Assembly: GCA_029987235.1 (NCBI GenBank)
Contig: DALTWF010000029.1
Span: 1-20,049, forward strand
Length of the DNA stretch: 20,049 nt
Direction of reading: 5' to 3'
DNA from: Methanocorpusculum sp.
Lineage (GTDB): Archaea > Halobacteriota > Methanomicrobia > Methanomicrobiales > Methanocorpusculaceae
Under the pieces are notes generated by a model. That model did not search any database. It saw only the letters and a list, made by a program, of their open reading frames with translations, and had not been told where the DNA came from. Below, piece after piece: positions 1-7,668 of the stretch; position 1 is the stretch's first letter, and the number at the start of each line of letters is the position of its first letter. The translations under genes and the position numbers were made by a program.

Positions 1-155
1 ACAACCTTGGTATTGACCACCACAGATTCCGGATGACTTTCGTTTCCGCATCTGAAGGTGCAAAGTGGGCAGTTGTTATCACCGACGTGATTAACACTAT
101 CACTGCACTTGGTCCGTCACCGATTGCTGAAGAGAGAAAGAGAAGAGGCTTATAA
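1..155 (+). CDS. mvhD: MvhD-like hydrogenase/heterodisulfide reductase iron-sulfur subunit, 3' end only
   Basis: The window opens inside a gene read from position 3, giving about 50 C-terminal residues before TAA at 153-155. The tail contains FVSASEGAKWA followed by a hydrophobic helix and ALGPSP, the characteristic end of MvhD/FlpD proteins. In methanogens MvhD is the small [2Fe-2S] protein that passes electrons from hydrogenase or formate dehydrogenase to the flavin-bifurcating HdrA of heterodisulfide reductase, in the cytoplasm. The cysteines that bind the cluster lie before the window. The stop is two bases from the fmdD start, so the gene is probably the first part of the same transcript as the formylmethanofuran dehydrogenase genes. 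This agrees with known physical and electronic coupling between Hdr and formylmethanofuran dehydrogenase complexes. The family call rests on a short fragment. Confidence 0.72.
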   Translation, partial: NLGIDHHRFRMTFVSASEGAKWAVVITDVINTITALGPSPIAEERKRRGL

Positions 156-157
156 AT

Positions 158-730
158 ATGGCAGAAGGAGAATACTCACCGCTTTCCAAACTCTTCCAGA
201 AGGAAGACTTTAATGACTGGTCCAAGCCGCACTTAGTCGGCGCAACCCAGGAATACTCCTCCCTCTTAGAGCTTCAGAAAATGAAACTCGGCGAGCAGAG
301 AAAGTATGGCAAGGGAGTCATCGTCAGCGTACTCACCTGTACTGAAATTAAACAGGGAGTCGCAATCGAGACCGGAAAGACCTCCCAGGGCTACTTCGAT
401 GCATGTTCCGTAATCGAACTCCACGAAGAAGACTTCAAAGCACTTGGCATCAACCACAACACCAATGTCAGAGTAACCAGCGCAGCAGGAACTGTTATCC
501 TGAAAGCAATTGCAGCAAGACAGGCAGTTTACCCTGGACTCGCACACATCCCGATGGGTCCGTGGGCAAACGTTGTCGTTCCGTCCTACACCTACTCCAC
601 CGGTGAACCGTGCTTCTGCGGCTTCGACTGCCTTGTCGAACCGGCACCGGAAGAGAAAGTCGAGAAAGCTGTCAAGCTCATGCACGAAAAATGCGGTCTG
701 AAATACGTAGGAGACCCCCACTATGACTAA
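158..730 (+). CDS. fmdD: Formylmethanofuran dehydrogenase subunit D (molybdopterin-dinucleotide-binding)
   Basis: This 190-residue protein is the small subunit that completes the Mo/W-bis-pterin binding fold of formylmethanofuran dehydrogenase, the enzyme that fixes CO2 onto methanofuran in the first step of methanogenesis. The central part (about residues 50-150) has the double-psi barrel pattern of the molydop-binding domain, with LTCTEIKQGVAIE, an LGI-NHNTNVRVTS strand pair and the HIPMGPWANVVVP segment. Some archaeal FwdD proteins are shorter; this one has an N-terminal extension of about 45 residues. It starts two bases after mvhD and its last bases overlap the fmdB start by eight (ATGACTAA), indicating translational coupling. 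Whether the enzyme uses Mo (Fmd) or W (Fwd) cannot be told from sequence; the symbol is a convention. Confidence 0.93.
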   Translation: MAEGEYSPLSKLFQKEDFNDWSKPHLVGATQEYSSLLELQKMKLGEQRKYGKGVIVSVLTCTEIKQGVAIETGKTSQGYFDACSVIELHEEDFKALGINHNTNVRVTSAAGTVILKAIAARQAVYPGLAHIPMGPWANVVVPSYTYSTGEPCFCGFDCLVEPAPEEKVEKAVKLMHEKCGLKYVGDPHYD

Positions 731-2132
731 AACTATTAAAAACGTAATTTGTACCTTCTGCGGTACACTTTGCGATGACCTTGAAGTCGATGTTTCTGAT
801 GACGGCAAGAAGATTGTCCAGGTCAGAAACGCCTGCTCCATCGGTGCAGAGAAATACCTCCATGTCGGAAAACCCGGACGTGTCGTACTTCCGCGTATGC
901 GCCAGGCAGACGGTACCTACAAGACTGTTTCCTATGATGAAGCAATCGACTACACTGCAAAGACCCTCTTAAAAGCAAAGAAACCGCTGTTTTACGGCTG
1001 GTCCTCCACCAATTGTGAAGCAATCGGTGCAGGCAACCTCCTTGCAGAAAGAGTCGGCGGCGTTGTCGATAACTGTGCAACCGTTTGCCACGGTTCCTCC
1101 TTACTTGCAATCCAGGATACCGGTGTACCATCCTGTACTCTCGGAGAAGTCAAGAACCGTGCAGACCGTGTCATCTTCTGGGGATGCAACCCGGCACATG
1201 CACATCCGAGACACATGTCCCGTTACTCCATCTTCCCTCGTGGATTCTTCTCCGCAAAGGGACAGAAAGGAAGAAAGATTATCTGCGTAGACCCCCGTGA
1301 GACCGACACTGCAAAAGTTGCCGACATCTTTGTTCAGATTAAGCACTCCTACGACTACGAAATCTTCGACGCACTCAGAACCCTCCTCCGTGGTGAAGAC
1401 ATTCCTGATGAAGTCGGAGGTGTTCCGAAAGAGAAACTCCAGGAAGTTGTCGACACCTGCAAATCCGGTCGTTTCGTCACTCTCTTCTTCGGTATGGGAC
1501 TTACCCACACTCTCGGAAGAAACCACAACATCGACGCTGGTATCAACTTCATCCGTGACTTAAACGACTACACCAAAGCAACCCTTATTGCAATGCGCGG
1601 TCACTACAACGTCACCGGAGCAGGACAGGTTCTCGGCTGGCAGTTCGGATTCCCGTATGCATGTGACTTATCCAGACTTACAATGGCACGCCACAACCCC
1701 GGAGAGACCACTTCTGTGGACTTACTCGTACGCCACGAAGTCGATGCATGCATGGTCATTGCATCCGACCTTGTCGCACACTTCCCGTTCGAAGCATCCA
1801 GAACCATGGCACACATTCCGACTATCTCAATCGACCCGCATATCAGCATGTCAACCGAGTTATCCGACTTACATATCCCGGTTGCAATTGTCGGTGTTGA
1901 AGTCGGCGGCTGTTGCTACCGTATGGATAACGTTCCAATTGAGACCCGCAAGTGTATCGACGCACCTGAAGGCGTCATGGAAGATGAAGAACTCTTCAAC
2001 CGCATCCACAAGAGAGTTGACGAGATTCTTGCAGAAGCAGGATGCAAAGACGCATCTGAATACATCGCCAAACTCGAGTCAGGCGCAATTGCTGACCCGA
2101 TTCCGAATAGAGCTGTTCCTGAGGAGGCCTAA
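723..2132 (+). CDS. fmdB: Formylmethanofuran dehydrogenase subunit B (catalytic Mo/W-pterin and [4Fe-4S] subunit)
   Basis: The 469-residue catalytic subunit reduces CO2 to formate at a Mo or W bis-pterin centre; formate then diffuses through an internal tunnel to subunit A. Residues 10-38 hold the N-terminal [4Fe-4S] motif (C10-x2-C13-x3-C17 and C38). The metal ligand is expected at the VCHG motif (Cys122, codon TGC), where some methanogens carry selenocysteine; this copy is a plain cysteine form. The rest is the molybdopterin oxidoreductase fold. Length is slightly above the usual 430 or so. It overlaps fmdD by eight bases and is followed two bases later by fmdA, with a strong GGAGG ribosome site between them. 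Codons are mostly C-ending and uniform along the operon, as expected for a highly expressed methanogenesis enzyme. Confidence 0.96.
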   Translation: MTKTIKNVICTFCGTLCDDLEVDVSDDGKKIVQVRNACSIGAEKYLHVGKPGRVVLPRMRQADGTYKTVSYDEAIDYTAKTLLKAKKPLFYGWSSTNCEAIGAGNLLAERVGGVVDNCATVCHGSSLLAIQDTGVPSCTLGEVKNRADRVIFWGCNPAHAHPRHMSRYSIFPRGFFSAKGQKGRKIICVDPRETDTAKVADIFVQIKHSYDYEIFDALRTLLRGEDIPDEVGGVPKEKLQEVVDTCKSGRFVTLFFGMGLTHTLGRNHNIDAGINFIRDLNDYTKATLIAMRGHYNVTGAGQVLGWQFGFPYACDLSRLTMARHNPGETTSVDLLVRHEVDACMVIASDLVAHFPFEASRTMAHIPTISIDPHISMSTELSDLHIPVAIVGVEVGGCCYRMDNVPIETRKCIDAPEGVMEDEELFNRIHKRVDEILAEAGCKDASEYIAKLESGAIADPIPNRAVPEEA

Positions 2133-2134
2133 CT

Positions 2135-3850
2135 ATGTCTGAAATGATTATCAAAAATGGTCACGTCTTCGACGCAGTCTCCGGATTAAAAGGAGATGTC
2201 GCCGATATCTGTATCAAAGACGGCAAGATTGTTGACAAAGTCAGCAAGAGCGCAACCGTAATTGACGCAACCGGCAAGACCGTCATGGGTGGAGCAGTTG
2301 ATGTCCACACGCACGTTGCAGGGCCGAAGGTCAACCTCGGTCGCTGGTCCAGACCGGAAGACAAATTCCGCCTTGGCGAGCGCTGCTCTGCAAAACTGAA
2401 CCCGAACACCCACATTGAGGGTGGATTCTCTGTACCGACCGTCTTCAAGACCGGATACGAATATGCCCGTATGGGTTTCGCATTCCTCGACGAAGCCGCA
2501 ATGCCGCCGCTTTATGCACGCCATGTGCACGAAGAAATCCGCGACACTCCGATTCAGGACCAGGCAGCACTTCCGGTTTTCGGAAACAACTGGTTCATGT
2601 TCGAGTACCTGAAGAACGACGAAATCGACAATGCAGCAGCATACGTTGCATGGATTCTCCGTCAGACCAAAGGATACGGTATTAAGTGCGTCAACCCGGG
2701 AGGATCTGAAGCCTGGGGTTGGGGTCTGAACTGTATGACCGTCCACGACCCGGTTCCGTACTTCGAAATTACTCCGGCAGAGATTATCAAAGGTCTTATC
2801 AAGACCAATGAATACCTCAAGCTCCCGCACTGTGTCCACCTGCACTCCAACAACTTAGGAAACCCGGGCAACTACACAACCACACTCGACTCCCTTAAGA
2901 TTGCAGAAGGCATCAAGCCGGTCAATGACTTCGGTCGTGAGGCTGTTCTTCACCACACCCACTTACAGTTCCACGCATACGGCGGAACCACCTGGGCAGA
3001 CTTCGAGTCTAAATCCAAGGAGATTATGGACTACATCAACAAGAACAAGAACATCTCCTTTGATACCGGTAACGTCACCCTTGATGAAACCACTACCATG
3101 ACCGCAGACGGTCCGTTCGAGTACCACTTAAGCGCACTCAACCACCTGAAGTGGGCAAATGTTGATGTCGAACTTGAAACCGCAGCAGGAGTTGTCCCGT
3201 ACATCTACGGAAAGAACGTTAAAGTCTGTGAAATGCAGTGGGCAATCGGTCTTGAACTCGCATTATACTCCAAAGACATGATGCGCACTATGATTACCAC
3301 CGACCACCCGAACGCAGGTCCGTTCACCAGATATCCTCGTGTATACGCATGGTTAATGGATAAACAGTACCGTGACGCACAGCTCGACTCCTTCAAGTGG
3401 GCAGACAAAGTCCGTGCAGGAACCACTCTCGGCGAAATCGACCGTGAGATTACTCTCTTCGAACTCTCCCAGATGACCCGTGCCGCACCGGCAAAGGTTC
3501 TTGGTCTCAAAGACTTTGGAGGACTTGCAAAAGGTCAGAACGGCAACGTTGCTGTCTATGACATCAACCCGGACAACATGCCGAAAGGACTTGAACTTGA
3601 AGACAAACTCTCCAAGTGTGCCTACTTCATCAAAGACGGTGTCAAAGTCGTTGAAAACGGTGTTGTTCTTGAAGCAAACCCGGTTACCAAGGAGACCTAC
3701 TGGGTTGACTGCAAAGTTCCGGAGACCAAACAGGTTCTTCACGATATCAACGAGAAGTTCCTCAAATACTACTCTGTCAACCTTGGCAACTACGACGTAA
3801 TTCACCACTACGTGCCGCACCCGCACGTCATTGAAATCGAGGGATACTAA
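2135..3850 (+). CDS. fmdA: Formylmethanofuran dehydrogenase subunit A (dinuclear zinc amidohydrolase)
   Basis: At 571 residues this is a full-length subunit A, which condenses formate with methanofuran in an amidohydrolase site. Visible metal-binding features are the HTH pair in VDVHTHVAG (His58, His60), the lysine in GIKCVNPGG (Lys184, the residue carboxylated in the family), histidines in CVHLHSNN (235-237) and VLHHTHLQFH (273-280), and the aspartate in ITTDHPNAG (Asp390). These match the binuclear zinc site of the FwdA family. A GGAGG site lies seven bases before the ATG. The gene sits two bases after fmdB and two before fmdC. All expected active-site residues appear to be present, so the enzyme should be functional. 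Confidence 0.96.
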   Translation: MSEMIIKNGHVFDAVSGLKGDVADICIKDGKIVDKVSKSATVIDATGKTVMGGAVDVHTHVAGPKVNLGRWSRPEDKFRLGERCSAKLNPNTHIEGGFSVPTVFKTGYEYARMGFAFLDEAAMPPLYARHVHEEIRDTPIQDQAALPVFGNNWFMFEYLKNDEIDNAAAYVAWILRQTKGYGIKCVNPGGSEAWGWGLNCMTVHDPVPYFEITPAEIIKGLIKTNEYLKLPHCVHLHSNNLGNPGNYTTTLDSLKIAEGIKPVNDFGREAVLHHTHLQFHAYGGTTWADFESKSKEIMDYINKNKNISFDTGNVTLDETTTMTADGPFEYHLSALNHLKWANVDVELETAAGVVPYIYGKNVKVCEMQWAIGLELALYSKDMMRTMITTDHPNAGPFTRYPRVYAWLMDKQYRDAQLDSFKWADKVRAGTTLGEIDREITLFELSQMTRAAPAKVLGLKDFGGLAKGQNGNVAVYDINPDNMPKGLELEDKLSKCAYFIKDGVKVVENGVVLEANPVTKETYWVDCKVPETKQVLHDINEKFLKYYSVNLGNYDVIHHYVPHPHVIEIEGY

Positions 3851-3852
3851 TT

Positions 3853-4659
3853 ATGGAAACCGTAACAGTAACCTTAAAGAAAGTACCCGGACTTTTCCTT
3901 GAATGCGACAGCATTACTCCGGACAAGTTCGCAGGAAAGAACGCTGCAGAAATTGCAGAACTTCCGTGCGCACAGGGTAAAGCAAACTACAAACTCGGTG
4001 ACTGGTTCGAGATTGCAGGAAACGCAGCAGCAACCGCAGCAGAAACCAAGATTGTTGTCGGCGGCAAAGGAACTGACAAATGCAAGTACATCGGTGCATG
4101 GATGAAAGCAGGCGAAGTCGTTGTAAACGGCTCTACTGATATGTTCACCGGCGCCTGGATGGAAGGCGGAAAACTCACCATCAAAGGTGATGTCCGTTCC
4201 TTCTCCGCACTTCAGATGAAGGGCGGCGAAATGCTCATTGAAGGCCGTGCATGGAACTATCTTGCAGCAGCATACCGCGGTGACTGGAGAGGCATGCAGG
4301 GCGGAACCATCCGCGTCAAGGGCGACGTCGGTTCTGACCTGTGTACCTTCATGAACGGCGGAACCGTCATTGTTGAGGGTAACGCAGATATCCATGTCGG
4401 TACCCATGCAGAGGGCGGAACTATCATCATCAAAGGCAAAGCACACCGTCGTGTCGGTGGTCAGATGGTCAAGGGAGAAATCTATGTCTTCCACGGCTGC
4501 GATGTCATGATGCCAGGCTATAGAAAGATCGAAGAAAGAGAGATTGAAGTCGATGGTGAGAAGCACTTATTCAATGTGTTCATCGGTGACCTTGGCGAAC
4601 GCCACTCCAAGAGCAAGGGACAGACCATCTACGGTCACATCTACACTCTTGTAGAGTAA
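3853..4659 (+). CDS. fmdC: Formylmethanofuran dehydrogenase subunit C (GXGXG beta-helix subunit)
   Basis: This 268-residue protein is subunit C, a right-handed beta-helix related to the alpha-subunit C-terminal domain of glutamate synthase, which acts as a structural partner of subunits A, B and D. From about residue 85 to 215 there are repeated strand units with the pattern GG-x-hydrophobic-x-hydrophobic-x-G (for example MEGGKLTIKGDV, MKGGEMLIEG, MQGGTIRVKGDVG, MNGGTVIVEGNAD, AEGGTIIIKGKA), with the variable AYRGDWRGMQ loop in the middle. Length is typical. It is the last gene of the operon and is followed by a T-rich terminator. Subunits E, F and G, which carry polyferredoxin electron entry in other methanogens, are not in this window and must be elsewhere if present. 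Confidence 0.95.
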   Translation: METVTVTLKKVPGLFLECDSITPDKFAGKNAAEIAELPCAQGKANYKLGDWFEIAGNAAATAAETKIVVGGKGTDKCKYIGAWMKAGEVVVNGSTDMFTGAWMEGGKLTIKGDVRSFSALQMKGGEMLIEGRAWNYLAAAYRGDWRGMQGGTIRVKGDVGSDLCTFMNGGTVIVEGNADIHVGTHAEGGTIIIKGKAHRRVGGQMVKGEIYVFHGCDVMMPGYRKIEEREIEVDGEKHLFNVFIGDLGERHSKSKGQTIYGHIYTLVE

Positions 4660-4678
4660 GAGTAAAAATAATCATTAC

Positions 4679-4708
4679 TCTTCTCTCTTTTTTTATCTTT
4701 TTTCTTTC
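4679..4708 (+). terminator. T-rich terminator of the fmd operon
   Basis: About 20 bases after the fmdC stop the plus strand becomes almost pure T/C, with runs of seven and six T. This is the archaeal U-tract type of terminator and no stem is needed. On the opposite strand a shorter run of six T (complement of 4720-4725) lies just beyond the stop of the convergent gene at 4732. Confidence 0.6.
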
Positions 4709-4731
4709 AGTTAATAAGTAAAAAAGAGGAC

Positions 4732-5097
4732 TTATCCGAGTATTTTCTTAATCTGAGCGTTACGTGTCCGCTCTTTTTCTTTCAGCCATGCAATATCTGC
4801 CGTCCCGTCTTCGCGGTATGCGGTAAATAAAATCCGCAGAAAATCAGAGGTAGTGTCCATTACTTCACGTTTAAATCTGACTTCCACGGTGTTGTCTCCG
4901 ACAAATCCTTTAATTGAAAACCAGTCCGGTTTTTCAAAATTATAATAGCCCTCGCCGAGTCCCGGAACGCTTTCCACATGTCCGAAGTGTTTGAGGTATT
5001 CGAAGAATCCTGCTGTCAGCGGTTCGCTTAGCTGATATTCTTTCATATATGAGCCGTCGGCGCAGGATTTGTGCTGAATCGAACTAACGAGCCGCAT
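4732..5097 (-). CDS. Conserved-looking small protein of unknown function, coupled to the desulfurase
   Basis: I do not recognise this 121-residue protein. It is mixed alpha/beta with a hydrophobic core (KGFVGDNTVEVRFKREV, then FLRILFTAY), has a single cysteine (residue 12) and a basic C-terminal tail. No signal peptide or membrane segment is visible. Its ATG overlaps the end of the desulfurase gene by 14 bases, and a GGGGAG ribosome site ten bases upstream lies inside that gene, supporting this start over the internal Met at residue 18, which has no ribosome site. The overlap implies co-translation with the desulfurase, so it may be an acceptor, adaptor or regulator for it; that is inference from position only. 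Confidence 0.7.
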   Translation of the reverse strand: MRLVSSIQHKSCADGSYMKEYQLSEPLTAGFFEYLKHFGHVESVPGLGEGYYNFEKPDWFSIKGFVGDNTVEVRFKREVMDTTSDFLRILFTAYREDGTADIAWLKEKERTRNAQIKKILG

Positions 5098-6223
5098 TCT
5101 GTGCTATCTCCCCTAATGCGTCTGCTGCGGCTGTTATTTCTTCTTCGGTCGTGAGCGCTGAAAGGCTGAGGCGGACAGAACCTGCCCCTCCGTCAACGGT
5201 ATTATGCACAAGCGGTGCACAGTGCAGCCCGGTACGGCAGATTACGCCGTATCTGCGGGCTAAAATAAACCCGACATCATCATTTCCAAACCCGCGGATA
5301 TTGCATGAAATCACCGGAACTTCCGGGCATTCATAATGAATCTCAATATTTTCCTCTTCTTTCAGCCGTGCGATAAGAGTTGCACTCTGCCGCAGACCCT
5401 GTTCATGAATTGAAGCAGGTCCGCGGCTCTGAATATAATCTATTCCGGCACAAAGCGCCGCAAGACCGGTGAAATTCTGTGTGCCGGTTTCATATTTGTC
5501 CGGCATTTCTTCCGGCTGGTACAGTTCCTTTGAGCGCGAGCCGGTTCCGCCGAAACGTACCGGCGCAATTTCATCCGGATTTGACAAAATAAAGCCTCCT
5601 GTACCGGGAATACCGAAAAGGGCTTTGTGTCCGGTAAACACATAGGCATCTGCACCAAGGCGGGTGAAGTCTATCGGCATGTGTCCTGCGGTCTGTGCGC
5701 CGTCAGCGATAACAAAGATACCGCGTTCATGGCATATTTTTGCAATTTCTGCGATGTTTTGAACCGAACCGAGTACATTGGACGCATGGCTCATTACGAG
5801 CAGTTTTGTATCTTCTGTTAAGACATCCAAAACCGCTTCCGGCGTGATTTTGCCGCCGGACTGCTTTGCAATACTCAGACTGCATGCACCTGCCCGTGCA
5901 AATTCGTGCAGCGGGCGAAGCACCGAGTTATGGTCGAGTTCGGTCGTTACCGCATGACAGTTTGGATGGGCGCGGATAAATCCTGCAATCAGAATATTGA
6001 GCGCGTCCGTTGCATTATGTGTAAAACAGACTGATTCAGGATTTGCGTGGAAAAGCGCGCCTGTTTTTTCACGTGCTTCCGATATGTAATCGCGCCCCTG
6101 TGCTGCTGCGGTACGACTGGTACCGAACGGCGGCATCTGAAGCGATTCTGTGACTGCTTCACTGACGCTATCCGGTTTCGGCCATGTTGTTGCGGCGTTA
6201 TTGAGATAGATTACCGGTTTCAT
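5084..6223 (-). CDS. Cysteine desulfurase-family PLP enzyme (TIGR01977-like), copy 1
   Basis: A class V aminotransferase-fold enzyme of 379 residues from this start. The N-terminus IYLNNAATTWPKP is the family signature; Lys200 in VFTGHKALFG should bind pyridoxal phosphate; Cys335 in RTGLHCAP is the expected persulfide-forming cysteine. ADGAQTAG (173-180) carries the aspartate that contacts the PLP ring. The short LHCAP loop and overall look fit the TIGR01977 group of desulfurases, which in other prokaryotes often sit beside selenium or sulfur carrier genes, rather than IscS or SufS. An ATG eight codons further upstream (6247) is possible, but it would add MKTVWISK before the conserved start and overlap the ATPase gene; the start at 6223 follows the ATPase stop by one base. 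The physiological acceptor (S or Se) is not known. Confidence 0.88.
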   Translation of the reverse strand: MKPVIYLNNAATTWPKPDSVSEAVTESLQMPPFGTSRTAAAQGRDYISEAREKTGALFHANPESVCFTHNATDALNILIAGFIRAHPNCHAVTTELDHNSVLRPLHEFARAGACSLSIAKQSGGKITPEAVLDVLTEDTKLLVMSHASNVLGSVQNIAEIAKICHERGIFVIADGAQTAGHMPIDFTRLGADAYVFTGHKALFGIPGTGGFILSNPDEIAPVRFGGTGSRSKELYQPEEMPDKYETGTQNFTGLAALCAGIDYIQSRGPASIHEQGLRQSATLIARLKEEENIEIHYECPEVPVISCNIRGFGNDDVGFILARRYGVICRTGLHCAPLVHNTVDGGAGSVRLSLSALTTEEEITAAADALGEIAQNAAR

Positions 6224-6224
6224 T

Positions 6225-7475
6225 TTAGATATCCAGACTGTTTTCATTCAGAAGGAAATCATAAATACTCATCACAACAATTCCATTATCATCGACATGT
6301 TTTTTGAGAATATCGCCGGTTACTATTATTTTTTTGAAATTGTCATCAATGATTTTCAGTGACTTTTTCTCCTGCATTACTTTTTCCGGCGACCGCATTT
6401 CGTATGCGGACTGAATATAGTATCTTGCACTTCCACGGTTTACAATAAAATCCACTTCCAGGTGTTTACGCACATATTTCCCGTTTGCATCCGGTTCGTA
6501 TTTGTCAATTACACCGACATCAACATTGCATCCTCTCATGCGCAGTTCATTGTAAATAACGGTTTCCATGAAATATGGCAGTTCATACTGGCGGAAATTC
6601 AATCTGGCGTTCCTAAGCCCGATGTCTTCGAAATAGTACTTCTGCGGCGAACCGATATATTCCCGGCCTCTGATATTGTACCGTTTTGCGCAGGAAATCA
6701 GAAATGCCTCCTGCAGTGCCGTGATATAAGACTGAATAGTTGCAGGAGAGACTTTGATGTGCTCCCTGCTTTCAAAGGTGTCAATAATCCGTTTCGGATT
6801 GGTTAGTGAGCCGGTCAGAGAGGAAAGAATGTCGGTTAATGTTTCCAGAACTTCCGTGTTTCTAATTCCGTTTCGTATGATAATATCTTTGAAATAAGTC
6901 TCTTTAAAGAGGATTTTCAGATAATCTGCTTTCTGCTGGTCGGTTTTGCGGGATAAAACCACAGGCATCCCGCCATATAGGGAATATTCGTTCCACCCTT
7001 CGTACTTGTCGCCAGGATACACACTCATAAATTCAGCAAAGCTCAGAGGATAAACATGTATTTCGTCACCGCGTCCGCGAAACTCGGTGATTATGTCGGA
7101 GGAGAGGAATTTTGAGTTGCTGCCGGTGACATAGATGTCAACATTTTCTATGTAAAGCAGACCGTTTAACGCACCTTCAAAGTTTTCAAGCATCTGAACT
7201 TCATCAAGCAGGATGTAATATATTTCTTTGTCGGTTATTTTTGATTTGATGCAGGAAATCAGGTCTTTTGCGGTTGTAATTTCATTTTCCGGGTTGTCAA
7301 ATGCTATTTTTATGATGTGATTTTCGTCAACTCCGGAATCTTTCAGACATGCTGCAAAGAGGTTGTTAAGCAGGTAGGATTTTCCTACCCGTCTTAAACC
7401 TGTGATGACTTTAATGAGGCCGTTGTTTTTTCTGTCTGTAAGTTCTTTAATATAGCGTGGTCGTTTGATCTCCAT
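6225..7475 (-). CDS. AAA-type ATP-binding protein with C-terminal DUF4143-like domain
   Basis: This 416-residue protein belongs to the large archaeal/bacterial family of AAA ATPases with a DUF4143 or nuclease-like C-terminal domain. Visible motifs are Walker A GLRRVGKSYLL (about 27-37), Walker B YYILLDEVQM with the catalytic Glu (near residue 97), sensor-1 VTGSNSKFLSSD and an arginine-rich TEFRGRGDE segment. The C-terminal third contains LEVDFIVNRG followed by YYIQSAYEM, which resembles the D-ExK-like core of this family's nuclease-related domain with imperfect conservation. Function of the family is unclear; members are often patchily distributed and linked to toxin, defence or mobile settings. 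It stands between the two sulfur-type genes, behind a pair of 39-bp repeats, and could be a later insertion. Its more AT-rich codon use differs from the fmd genes. Confidence 0.82.
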   Translation of the reverse strand: MEIKRPRYIKELTDRKNNGLIKVITGLRRVGKSYLLNNLFAACLKDSGVDENHIIKIAFDNPENEITTAKDLISCIKSKITDKEIYYILLDEVQMLENFEGALNGLLYIENVDIYVTGSNSKFLSSDIITEFRGRGDEIHVYPLSFAEFMSVYPGDKYEGWNEYSLYGGMPVVLSRKTDQQKADYLKILFKETYFKDIIIRNGIRNTEVLETLTDILSSLTGSLTNPKRIIDTFESREHIKVSPATIQSYITALQEAFLISCAKRYNIRGREYIGSPQKYYFEDIGLRNARLNFRQYELPYFMETVIYNELRMRGCNVDVGVIDKYEPDANGKYVRKHLEVDFIVNRGSARYYIQSAYEMRSPEKVMQEKKSLKIIDDNFKKIIVTGDILKKHVDDNGIVVMSIYDFLLNENSLDI

Positions 7476-7489
7476 GTGTCTACCCTAAT

Positions 7490-7528
7490 GAATATTTCTG
7501 ATGCTTAAATCAGTTTTATACAATAGAA
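7490..7528. repeat. 39-bp direct repeat, copy 1 (carries hyphenated palindrome)
   Basis: This copy and the one at 7617-7655 match at 38 of 39 bases. Each contains the inverted repeat CTGAT-gcttaa-ATCAG. On the minus strand this copy contains TATAAAA about 40 bases before the ATPase start, so it may also be that gene's promoter. Confidence 0.85.
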
Positions 7529-7616
7529 TATATTTGGTCGTCAGTTATATTAATAATATTGGCGATTTGTGTGTATTTGTGATACTATTACACTATTTTT
7601 GAGGTGACAATATATT

Positions 7617-7655
7617 GAATATTTCTGATGCTTAAATCAGTTTTGTACAATAGAA
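7617..7655. repeat. 39-bp direct repeat, copy 2
   Basis: Same 39 bases as 7490-7528 with one change, which turns TATAAAA (minus strand) into TACAAAA. It lies 14 bases past the end of the sulfite reductase-like gene. The 88 bases between the two copies are AT-rich with no gene. The pair may be a segmental duplication or the footprint of a small mobile element. Confidence 0.85.
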
Positions 7656-7668
7656 AAAAAAGAGAATT

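Noticed and set aside
266..841. 191-codon minus-strand frame opposite fmdD
   Set aside because: It overlaps a clear FmdD gene completely and shows no family features; shadow frame.
2186..4566. Long open frames on the minus strand opposite fmdA and fmdC (up to 230 codons)
   Set aside because: They mirror the strongly biased codon use of the plus-strand fmd genes, have no recognisable motifs and lie wholly within proven genes.
6225..7475. Transposase or IS element at the ATPase gene
   Set aside because: The protein is an AAA ATPase without transposase catalytic motifs, and the 39-bp repeats lie only on one side of it, not flanking it.
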